Below are positions 8,514 to 16,889 of a stretch of 64,000 nucleotides of DNA, piece after piece. The notes beneath the pieces are model-generated. The model saw only the letters and a program-made list of their open reading frames with translations, was not told where the DNA came from and did not search any database. The stretch spans positions 39,985-103,984 of the forward strand of contig MQVO02000059.1 in the NCBI GenBank assembly GCA_001986395.2. Reading direction: 5' to 3'. Origin of the DNA: Irpex lacteus. Lineage: Eukaryota; Basidiomycota; Agaricomycetes; Polyporales; Irpicaceae. The position numbers and the translations under genes were made by a program. Positions within the stretch are counted from its first letter, which is position 1. Each line of letters starts with the position of its first letter.

Positions 8514-10774
8514 AAACCCCGTTCGGGCATCCTGAACCGAGGTCGGCCGCGGGGCAACGTAGGGATGGTGATGCTGCGACCTGTGTTCGGGCAGTGGAGT
8601 TCGATAGTCTGGTCCTCGTTCTTGTAGTTGCGGACGACCGACGCGGCCAGAACGTCGAAAGGGCGTCCAAGCAGGATATCGTATGCAGCTTCGCGAATGA
8701 CGTGGACTTGGAGGTAGAAGATCATCCCTCCAATCGCGAAAGGAACGTTTCGGGCCAGGCCGAGAGAACGGTCAACGCCTCCATTTGCGCTCTGCATGTG
8801 CAAGACTACGCTGGGGTCGTAGGACAGCCCTAACTCATGACAGACTGCCTCGGAGCAAGCTACGATTTGGCACCCCGGGTCGAGGATGCAGTCGACCTCC
8901 TCTTGCTCGGCCACAAGAGCTCGGACGGTGCGCAATGAGCTCGACTCGCTTGCAACCTTCACCGGCCGAGGTTCTTCGCCTGGGGCTAGTGAGCGAAGAT
9001 AGGCCTCGTAAGGGTCGGTAATTCGATAGACTCCCCGTGGTAAGTCACCCTGCTGCGTGAGCACCTCAGGACTCGGTAGGCGCACCTCGTCGGCATCGTT
9101 GTAGAAGGCGGCCGACGGCAACGAGCTTGGTTGGGCAGGGGTGCGTTTGGGGGTGACGAGGGATCGAAGGTTCGTGCGGACGTCAGGAGAGATAGCGAGG
9201 AGTTCTTCGGCGGTGATGAGGAAGCTGTTCTGCTTGAGAGCTCGGTCCAACACTACTTCGGCCGTCTTTGCGTTTTCGACGGGAGCAGCAGTACGAAAGG
9301 CTGGTTCACGAGTGGTTGGCTTAGGCGGTGCCGCAACGTTACGGGAGGACGGAGGAAGGTATGTGGCATCCTTCACACTCGCCAATGGGTGCTCAGGCTG
9401 ACCTTGCGATGGCTCTACTCGGTCCTCGGATTGTACGGGTTGTGGTACTGTACGTGTGGTGGCCGAGGGTTGTGATGGCTCGGCCGAGGAGTCGGAAGGC
9501 GCAGGCGGGGCTGGAGTTCGTGATGTGGGCGCTGGGGTAGTAGGGCGACGGCGATATTTGTTGGATAAAGGAGGAACGTCGACTTCGACCCGGCCCCGCT
9601 TCAGTGCGTAGATTTCCTGCTCCAGAGCAAGAATACGCTCTTCCTGGTCCCGTTGGTAAACGTAAGAAGACGCCTGGCCGTCGTAAGTGGTACCCCCGAC
9701 GAGCTCAACTAGCATAGACTCGGTTGGCTCAAAGTCTGGGGTTACATCGCTATACGACAGTGTCCCGGCTGCACGCTGGCCGGGGTTACGACGATGCCAC
9801 TCATTGACTCGGTCGCGCATGTTCTCACCAGGTATGCTCCGAGGGACGAATATCCCAGTAGGCAAGACTACCTTGTTCTCGGCATTCCTCCGAATTAACC
9901 CGGCCGCTATATCGGCAGCAACCTTTTCGCAGTTGTTGACGCGACAGTCAGGGCCACCGCAATAGTGACACTTGGCTGATGCCTGCGAGGAAGGTCCACT
10001 GGAAGGTGGCCGAGGGACGGAAGGAGGTGCTGCACCAGGGTTAAGACGTCCGAGATACTCGAGTAGTTTAGCGAAGTCTTCGACCTTGATGCTCGGAGAG
10101 GCGGCGGAAGGCGATGATGTAGAGGAAGAAGTGGATGCAGAGGGCTCGAGCGGGACTGTGGCCGAGGTGGGGGCCGACAAGGCGGTCGACGTCCCTTGTA
10201 GATGGAACCTCATGGCCTCGTCCAACGCAGCCATGCTGTAGCCGTCTCCGGGGTGAACATCAGGGTTCTTGACCTGCAGGCGAGTTGCAAGCGAAGAGAA
10301 CTGGGGGCCTATAGCGTCCTGGCACCAGTGGTCTTGGTCGATGACCGAGATCTTCTTCTTAGTTATCAGCCAGGCGGACTGGGTACGGTAGTTACGGAAG
10401 AATTCGGCCCAGTCACCGATCGTCTTGAAACCATTGGTACGCCACTGACGGACGTAGTCGAGTAGACCCTGACGAGAGTACTTGACCGAGGCATCTGCCC
10501 CAGGGTAGAGCTGAAACACCTCGTCTTTCCAGTCATCGAAGGTCTTTCTTGCCTCGTCATAACTGGGGAGTGCTGCCCATTGATCCTCAATCTCGACAGG
10601 AACGTACCGAACGCCATAAGCCTTCTTTTCGGCCTCGTCGACGATTTGTGCGCGATGAAGGAGATCGCCGAGTTCCTGGAAATAACGGGCGAGCATCCGA
10701 GGCTTACGAGGATCGAATGTGGGCGCATGGTTGTCCCGGTTGAGGGGCATGGGGACTGCGTGTTGTTGTGCCAT
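8510..10774 (-). CDS. Gag-protease of element A
   Basis: 754 residues from the ATG at 10,774. The N-terminal half is a capsid-like helical region. A zinc knuckle at about 269-282 has the spacing CX2CX4CX4C, that is, Cys where His is usual. A Pro/Ser-rich linker leads to a retropepsin-like domain with Asp-Pro-Gly at about 632-634 and the later Ile-Leu-Leu-Gly-Arg-Pro motif near 700. The ORF ends at a -1 slip site leading into pol. The same reading frame is open and conserved with element B for about 120 codons upstream of this ATG, so the true N-terminus may be longer. Confidence 0.9.
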   Translation of the reverse strand: MAQQHAVPMPLNRDNHAPTFDPRKPRMLARYFQELGDLLHRAQIVDEAEKKAYGVRYVPVEIEDQWAALPSYDEARKTFDDWKDEVFQLYPGADASVKYSRQGLLDYVRQWRTNGFKTIGDWAEFFRNYRTQSAWLITKKKISVIDQDHWCQDAIGPQFSSLATRLQVKNPDVHPGDGYSMAALDEAMRFHLQGTSTALSAPTSATVPLEPSASTSSSTSSPSAASPSIKVEDFAKLLEYLGRLNPGAAPPSVPRPPSSGPSSQASAKCHYCGGPDCRVNNCEKVAADIAAGLIRRNAENKVVLPTGIFVPRSIPGENMRDRVNEWHRRNPGQRAAGTLSYSDVTPDFEPTESMLVELVGGTTYDGQASSYVYQRDQEERILALEQEIYALKRGRVEVDVPPLSNKYRRRPTTPAPTSRTPAPPAPSDSSAEPSQPSATTRTVPQPVQSEDRVEPSQGQPEHPLASVKDATYLPPSSRNVAAPPKPTTREPAFRTAAPVENAKTAEVVLDRALKQNSFLITAEELLAISPDVRTNLRSLVTPKRTPAQPSSLPSAAFYNDADEVRLPSPEVLTQQGDLPRGVYRITDPYEAYLRSLAPGEEPRPVKVASESSSLRTVRALVAEQEEVDCILDPGCQIVACSEAVCHELGLSYDPSVVLHMQSANGGVDRSLGLARNVPFAIGGMIFYLQVHVIREAAYDILLGRPFDVLAASVVRNYKNEDQTIELHCPNTGRSITIPTLPRGRPRFRMPERGF
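8513..8519 (-). promoter_or_regulatory. -1 ribosomal frameshift site between gag-pro and pol
   Basis: The minus strand reads CGG GGT TTT TGA at the end of gag. The heptamer G GGT TTT matches the canonical X XXY YYZ form in the gag frame, and a one-base backward slip enters the pol frame exactly. The gag stop follows immediately. A downstream pseudoknot was not tested. Confidence 0.7.
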
Positions 10775-11166
10775 TTGTGTTCGAAGATGTTGGTTCTCGG
10801 CTTCGTAGATGTCGACGATTTCGAGAAGTCGTTGAGTGTGGGATTCGCGGGCAAGGATATAATCAAGAGGAATGGGTTCAGGGGGTGGCTGTGATTCGTT
10901 GTCCGACTGGTCGGATGGGTTTGATAAGGATGAGGATTTTTCGGTCGGCTCCGAGAATTCTTCGGCCGATAGGTACGCTGATTCTTCTGCGCCTACGCTA
11001 GGTGTACGGTGACGTGTGTTCCTTGGTTTGCGCCAAAGAGTGTCGGGATCGGTGAGCGGAGCAGCAACTGGGGCACCTCGACTCCGAGTGTGCCTAGAAG
11101 ATCCTGCCGTGGAACTCGTGATTGGAAGTGGTATTGTTGTAACAGAGGTCAGAACCCGGTGATATC
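10775..11166 (-). other. Conserved open extension upstream of gag ATG, no ATG of its own
   Basis: In frame with gag, this stretch is open back to a TGA at about 11,167 yet contains no in-frame ATG. Its translation matches element B (bases 1-638) at several blocks, including Thr-Arg-Ser-Arg-Gly and Asp-Pro-Asp-Thr-Leu followed by a basic run. Conservation of protein sequence in two diverged elements argues it is translated. That could be from a non-AUG codon or after leader splicing. Confidence 0.55.
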
Positions 11167-11176
11167 AAGAGAGACC

Positions 11177-11193
11177 CCTCGCGGTGGGCTCCA
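11177..11193 (-). other. Primer-binding-site candidate of element A
   Basis: Three bases inside the 5' LTR the minus strand reads TGGAGCCCACCGCGAGG, beginning with the TGG expected to pair with tRNA CCA. It is identical in element B at 12,583-12,599. The matching tRNA was not identified. Confidence 0.5.
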
Positions 11194-11196
11194 AAA

Positions 11197-12516
11197 TGAG
11201 ACACCAAGCCGCGCTCAGACAAAGGACAAACCTACCAAACCACCTAACCCCAATAGAGGAGCGGTAACGTGGTTCGGCCGAGAGCGAGGGGGTGTACGAG
11301 AAATGCGAGGGCCTCTGAGTCCCAAGCCTGACCGACGACGCCGCAACACTAGGTATAGATATCCGTCCGACCCTAAGACAAGCTTAAGGGAAGTGCAACA
11401 CTGAGTGAGCCGAGGCCGAGCAACTGGACGATCAACAGCAGGGCCGAGCAGCAAGAGCTACTCGTATACGTCCTACTAATACTCGTGCAACACCGCCTGC
11501 AACGCAGCAAGACCTTGGCCGAACCTCTCGGGCAACTAATCCCGGGGTCTAAGGTAGGCCCGAGCCGAGCAAGAACGCTGTGGAAGAGGGGTAAATGGGT
11601 ACGGACGCAAAGGAACGATGATAACGCAAAGAACGCAACGCAGACGCAGGATATTCGCAAGGAACGCGGAGGGACGCTGAGGGAAGTCGGACGCAGTGAA
11701 GTCAAGCTGAGAGCGCGAAGTTTGAGGGTGAACTGTGCGGGGTAGATTGCTTGTCGCTACTCTACGCATACATGCTCTATTTATACGTGTCCGAGGCCCA
11801 TGTCCATATAGGTGAGCTCATAAGTCAAACGAAACGAGAAAATGGCAAAGGTAGTGCTTCGGCCGAGAAAGGAGAATGAGTCAGATGAAGGGCCGAGCAG
11901 GTAACGAGAAATATGTCAAGGAGAGACCGATGAAACATGTTAAGGGAGGGCCGAGACAGCGGCCAGCGAGGGAGGTGACTAAGGAAACGTCCTAAGGGCG
12001 CGATAGAGTCGGGCAGGAGGAAAGAAGGGACGAATCGGATGAGGGATGAAGGGAGGTGAGAATAATAATGAACACGAAGAGAGGGAATAACGAAACTCAG
12101 CGACGTCGGGGATGCGAGCCTCAAGGCTACCAGCGCATGGGCGCAGTGCACCCGAGGACTTGTCCGAAGGAACGCAAGGCCGAGGGGGCCGAGCAACCAA
12201 TACCCAAGGTTGACGATGGGTGAGTCATGGCCGAGTGAACGGACGGGCCCTCGTGCAGGAGTCGACGCGTCGATGGACCAGGAAGGAAGGCGCGAGGGCG
12301 GGGAGTATAGGCGGGATGGATCAAAATGGTAAGGGAGTCGGGCGACCGGGTGCTGAAAGAGACGGCATTGGCCGAGGTTCGATGATGGGACCGAGGCTTC
12401 GATTACGGGCGCTCGGACGTGTCCGAGTCCGCATAGGGCTGCACCCGAGGCTCCTGAGAAGTCGAAAAGAAGCTGTTAGAGTTCTGGGGGATGTGTGGCG
12501 TGTGCCCAGCGTGTCA
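11197..12516 (-). repeat. 5' LTR of element A
   Basis: Second copy of the 1,320-bp repeat. It carries the TATAAATAG box at 11,777-11,785 and drives gag-pol leftwards. Confidence 0.95.
11777..11785 (-). promoter_or_regulatory. TATA box of 5' LTR, element A
   Basis: TATAAATAG on the minus strand, about 1.0 kb upstream of the gag ATG. It is the likely core promoter for the genomic RNA. Confidence 0.55.
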
Positions 12517-12520
12517 GCGG
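12517..12520. repeat. Right target-site duplication of element A (GCGG)
   Basis: Partner of the duplication at 635-638. The fifth base differs on each side, so the duplication is 4 bp rather than 5. Confidence 0.8.
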
Positions 12521-12602
12521 AACTCGATGATTGGCGTGGAATTTTTAACGAAAGTCAGATCTCGGAGATGTCAAGAGAGACCCCTCGCGGTGGGCTCCAA
12601 AA
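12521..12602 (-). other. Gag leader of element B, continuation after the insertion
   Basis: Aligns with 11,115-11,196 of element A: the upstream gag frame, then a nearly identical leader with the primer-binding-site candidate at 12,583-12,599. Together with 1-638 it reconstructs the pre-insertion site. Confidence 0.8.
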
Positions 12603-13929
12603 TGAGACACCAAGCCGCGCTCGGATAAGAGACAAGAACCTACAGACCACCTAACCCCGGAACGGAGCGATAACGTGGCCTGCGATGAGCGAGGGAGTGT
12701 GTAGTGGTGCGAGGGTCTCTGAGTCCCAAGACTGACTAACCAACAACCAACGCCGCAACGCCGAGGTAGTCAATCCGAACTCAACACTAGGTCAAGTGTG
12801 GTTGCTAGAGACGGAACCGGAACAACGATCGTGACACACACAGCAGGGCCTTCCGTCCGTAGACAGAAGTATACGTCCTACTAAGACTGGTCGCAACCAC
12901 GCACAAGCACCAAGAAACCACGGAAGACTCTAGCACAATCCGTTGGTACAACGGAACTACAGGATCCGGGGAGAAGGGGGAACGGAACGCAGACCGTACG
13001 CACGGATCGGACGCACGGGAACGGAACACGCAAAGTCGCAGAGGAAACGCAGTAACGCAGTCGCAGTCGCAGTCGCAAACGCAGTATAACGCAGTCGTAG
13101 TGAACGCAGAGTCGCAAAGTCGCAATAAGGGAGTTTTTGGTAGGGAGAGTTTTAGAGGTTGTGAAGGAGTTCCGGACGCGAGTTTGAGGGGTAAACTGTA
13201 GCGAGTGGATTTCTTGTCTCTATCCTACGAGTACAGGCCTCTTTATATACGGTAGAGCGTCCATAAGCAAAATCGAACTTAGAGAAATATTGTCCGTGGG
13301 TGACTAAGCGAGTGTAAAGAGAAATGACACGATCCGTGCCAAGAAACGAGTCAGAGGATAAAATATAGCATGAAACAGGTACGTCGGGGAGAGACGGAAA
13401 GGATAGTGCAGCGCGGAACGCGGGCATGGACGAATGGGAAGCGGGGAAAATAAAGAATCAGGCGAGGAAGAGGGTAACAGCGAATGGGAGGACAAGAGTA
13501 GCGGGCGCCAAGACAGGAGGTGGAGCAGTGGTCATATGGTCCAAAGGGGCAGTCGTCGGGAGTTGCGAACACGAGGCTGGGGGCGCTAGCAACCAATTTG
13601 ACAGGCAGCTATTCTGGTCCGTCCGATAACGCCGAAGAGAGTCGTCCGTCGATCAAACGGGGGCGAGGCGTCGGTCGTCCGAGAGGAAAGCACATGGTCG
13701 TCCGTGGTTGCCAGGGTCCCGTCGTTAATTTGAAGATCCGCGACGAGTAGAGCGATCCGAGGGGTCACGAGGAAGGGATGAGGGTACAGACAGACGTTCC
13801 GTGACGACAGAGTTCCGTGGTTCGAAGGGTTCCGCGACGGACGTATGCGAGGTTCCGTGATGACGACGGATCGAGCGGAAAATGCCGATTTCAGGAGTCT
13901 GGAACGTGCAGCCGTTCAGCCACGTGTCA
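12603..13929 (-). repeat. 5' LTR of outer Ty3 element B
   Basis: About 1,327 bp, starting TGAGACACC and ending GTGTCA like the LTRs of element A. Internal sequence is similar but diverged, with indels. A TATATAAAG box lies on the minus strand near 13,242. Beyond 13,929 the DIRS recombinase coding sequence starts abruptly, so this is the outer boundary of element B. The other LTR is outside the window. Confidence 0.88.
13038..13122. repeat. Degenerate CGCAGT / AACGCAGTCG tandem repeat in LTR B
   Basis: Short units such as gcagtc and aacgcagt recur about ten times. Element A's LTR has only a faint counterpart (gcaaagaacgcaacgcag), so the array expanded in this lineage. Confidence 0.6.
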
Positions 13930-14935
13930 CCGGTTGCGGGGCGTTCACGCGCAAGTGATTCTGCAGGGCGGCTTCGGGGTCTGAAGGACCATGCTGTTTG
14001 GCCCAGCAGAGACGTTGACCCTCTACGGTCACCTTCGTCTTGGGTATCCACAGAGTGGTAACTTCGTTCCAGAAACGGTCGTGGTCGTGCCCTAAATTGC
14101 TGACCGTTACGTGCGACTTTACGTCGAAAGCCTTGAGATCTTTTAGCACTACCTCACCTGAACGCCCCAGGCTGTAGAACAAAATTGTGGCGGCGGCGGC
14201 GACGGCGGCGTCGCGAGGCGACGATAGGTCTAGCACCGCGATTATCGCTTCCAGTAGGTCTACTGTATAGGGTTGCTTCTTGGGCTTCTTGGAGGAATCT
14301 GGTACTGCGGCCTTGGCGGCGTGAGATAGCGTGGTGAACACCGGGGCGTCGTAGGTCCATCTAAACCGGTGGATAATGTGCCACGCCCGAATGCCCGCAA
14401 AATAGTTCTTTGCGGCGCTAGCTGAGTATGCGCCTACCAACTGCGCGACAAACAGCGTGATGAGATCCTGACTGGCTGGGATGCGAGCACGATCTGGGAT
14501 TCCCTTGGCGTCGCACATGTCTAGGTACAGCTTAAGTCCCGCTGCATAAGTTACCTTTGTGCCTTCTCTAAACGCCTCCCACATAGCGAGGGATATCTTC
14601 GCCGCGTCGTCTGCCGTCAAGGCACCGTCGATGTTTGCGGGCTGGGACGGTCTCCATTTCAACAGCCGGTCCTTTGCTGCGCAGTCTGGCTTGAGGATGT
14701 GGAACTCGCCTGGTACAGCGTGGAGATCGTGTGCTACGGGGCCCGCATTGACGACGGTGTTGCGCTGCGCCGCGGGTTGCACGCGAGCTGCGACCCGCGC
14801 GGGAGCACCATCGTCGTTCCGGGCAGCGCTGAGCTGGAGGGAGGGTTGTTGCGGTGCGTGATTCTCTGTGGTGTGTAGGGAAGTCTGTAGAGTGGGCGAA
14901 GGGAGCACGACCGGCGTGGGCTCTATGTGATTCAC
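13930..14935 (-). pseudogene. Tyrosine recombinase of DIRS element, truncated
   Basis: The frame encodes an N-terminal core-binding domain and the start of the catalytic domain, including Leu-Gly-Arg-Ser-Gly-Glu-Val (about 14,150-14,172), whose Arg is the first catalytic residue. The later His-x-x-Arg and the nucleophilic Tyr are missing. Homology stops at the LTR of element B, and a few foreign codons lead to a stop at 13,916. The frame is open upstream of 14,935 to about 15,095 without an ATG. There it carries two similar acidic Leu-Asp-Glu-Leu-Phe-type motifs. Confidence 0.8.
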
Positions 14936-15095
14936 CTCGAGGTCAAATAGCTCGTCGATGAAACTGTCGTATGCGGAGGAGGCGACGTTGTGTGATGTGT
15001 GATGGGTGTTGGTTGATGTGTGGGTTGGCTGTTGCTGTAATACGTCGAGCTCGAATAGCTCGTCTAGCCAGTCGTCGTCGGTCGTCGAGGGCTGG

Positions 15096-16889
15096 TTAGC
15101 GTTTTGGCTCGACGCACCGCAGGAGTGGTTCGACGTCGGGGGGTAGTTCGATGGGGGGTAGGAGGAGGTTCCATGGAGGGTACTGCCCTCTGGAAGGGCC
15201 GTCTGCCGGGTTGTTCGCGCTGGGTACGTACTCGCAGTATACGTGGAGACCGACCCGCTCGAGTAACTCGTGTACCCGCTTGAAGACCTCGTTGGTGCGT
15301 GGGTTGCGACTTCGTCCGTTTCGCCACGCTGCGACCACGCCCTGATTGTCCCCGAAGATACGCACGTGCGGATGTGGCGGGTTAGACTGAACGACCGCTC
15401 GTACTAGTAGTTCGAAACCTACCGCTTCTGCCCAACCAATGTCGCGCCGCTCGCAGTCCCAACCTGCTCGGAGCTTCCAAGCCCTCCATCTGCCTCCCAT
15501 GACAATTCCAACTCCCACTCTGGAGCTTGCATCGGAGTACGCGTCGAGACCTAGTACGACGACAGGACCGGGGATGGTGATGGGGGAGTGAGGACGAGAG
15601 AGACGATCTACCCACCAGGAGAGATCATGATCGGTTCCTCGTGGCGGGCGTCTGGGCATTTTCGGGCTATCCCCGAAGACGCCTAGGAAGCTCTCCAGGC
15701 ACGTGAGGTACGCACGTCCACTGGGCGCTACCTGCGAGGCATGTAGCAACTTGCCTAGCAGCTTCTGCGTTTCCTCGAGCGTGTGCAGTGGCTTCGCTCG
15801 CCATTCCTTTATAGCGCATAAATATTTAACTCGTTTGCTCTCTGTCAGTTGGACCGTTTGCCCGTCTAAGTCCCACAGTAGACCCGTAAATGTCACCGCT
15901 GGCGCAAAATCTTGGTCCTTCGATAGTTCCCAAACAATGCCTAGCGGGTCTGTGATCGCATTGATGGACTCGAGAGTGTACGGGTATTCGCCTGTGGTAA
16001 GGACTTGGAGAGGAAACACCATGTCTTCTGCGAATTCTTCGATTCGTTCGTCTGCGAGAACCCGGCCTCCGTACCATAATCGGCCGCCCGAATGGTGTTG
16101 TCCGCCGCACTCATCTATGATGCGCCGCCATTCTCGTCTTTTCTGATTGTATGCAGATATCAGATGAGACTTGATTCTTACGAAAACGTGGTCGTCGACC
16201 CATTTTACTATCGGGCCAATACCTTCGGCACGTAGGATATCACAAGCTGCATCGGCACATGCACCAAACACCCCGCAATTCGCAGCTCCTCCGAAACTTG
16301 CGGAGGTGTCAATGCAGAACTCGCCAGAGTTCGATGTCCGTACTACCGCGCCTGGCCACTGTGAATGGTGTAATGGGATGGAACGATAGGCCTCGGAGAC
16401 ATCGCGCACTGCTGCCTGCGAGCCTTTAGGAAGCTGGCTGAATAGAAGGGCCACTGTCACGAACGTTCCCCAAGTGCATGGGTACTGATCTGACTCGATA
16501 CCTGCGTTCATAGAAGACACGCCGTCGACAGGTGTATAAGGGAAGGAAAAGTTTTGAATTATTCTGAAACTATTAGGCTTGTGGGGCTTTGGGATAATGG
16601 AAAGCGGTGATGTATGGAACGGACCAATTAAATCCTCCACTTCGGACTGGGTAAAAGGGCCTAAGTATCTCCCTGTGACCAGTTCACGAGAGATTGAGGC
16701 GGCGAAAGCGGAAGCGTGTACAAGGAGTGAATGATGATTAAGAGGAGTGTAGGTATGGTGTATAGAAGGGAAACCGACTGAAAAACCCTGGGCGATATTT
16801 TGCACTAGAGACGGGTATCGACTCATTAGACCCGCTCTGACCAACGCGTCTTTCCAACCTGACGCTCGTAGAGGCGTGAAAGCCTCAGT
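15096..16889 (-). CDS. DIRS-type reverse transcriptase-RNase H
   Basis: Open to the stop at 15,096. Recognisable blocks are a Gly-Arg-Tyr-Leu-Gly-Pro segment, the Ile-Gly-Pro-Phe block, Thr-Trp-Gly-Thr-Phe, the palm motif Val-Asp-Asp-His at about 16,189-16,200, and an RNase H-like domain beginning with a Leu-Asp-Ala-Tyr-Ser-Asp-Ala block near 15,540. The order and motifs are those of fungal DIRS elements. The frame overlaps the end of gag in another register (shifted by one base) and is open further upstream, so the start is undefined. Frameshifting or internal initiation are possible. No internal stop is present. Confidence 0.85.
   Translation of the reverse strand, partial: TEAFTPLRASGWKDALVRAGLMSRYPSLVQNIAQGFSVGFPSIHHTYTPLNHHSLLVHASAFAASISRELVTGRYLGPFTQSEVEDLIGPFHTSPLSIIPKPHKPNSFRIIQNFSFPYTPVDGVSSMNAGIESDQYPCTWGTFVTVALLFSQLPKGSQAAVRDVSEAYRSIPLHHSQWPGAVVRTSNSGEFCIDTSASFGGAANCGVFGACADAACDILRAEGIGPIVKWVDDHVFVRIKSHLISAYNQKRREWRRIIDECGGQHHSGGRLWYGGRVLADERIEEFAEDMVFPLQVLTTGEYPYTLESINAITDPLGIVWELSKDQDFAPAVTFTGLLWDLDGQTVQLTESKRVKYLCAIKEWRAKPLHTLEETQKLLGKLLHASQVAPSGRAYLTCLESFLGVFGDSPKMPRRPPRGTDHDLSWWVDRLSRPHSPITIPGPVVVLGLDAYSDASSRVGVGIVMGGRWRAWKLRAGWDCERRDIGWAEAVGFELLVRAVVQSNPPHPHVRIFGDNQGVVAAWRNGRSRNPRTNEVFKRVHELLERVGLHVYCEYVPSANNPADGPSRGQYPPWNLLLPPIELPPDVEPLLRCVEPKR

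Larger units (their letters stand above)
639..12516 (-). mobile_element. Complete young Ty3-type LTR retrotransposon (element A)
   Basis: An 11.9-kb element transcribed leftwards. It has two 1,320-bp LTRs (639-1,958 and 11,197-12,516), a primer-binding-site candidate, gag-protease, pol with RT, RNase H and integrase, and a polypurine tract touching the 3' LTR. GCGG on both outer flanks is a 4-bp target duplication. Domain order (protease, RT, RNase H, integrase) places it with Ty3. Gag-pro and Pol are both open, so the copy looks autonomous. It carries an extra intron-containing gene on the opposite strand between pol and the 3' LTR. It lies inside the gag region of element B. Confidence 0.93.

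Noticed and set aside
14154..14360. Arg-rich small frame at the recombinase
   Set aside because: Shadow of the recombinase frame, which carries the catalytic Arg motif.
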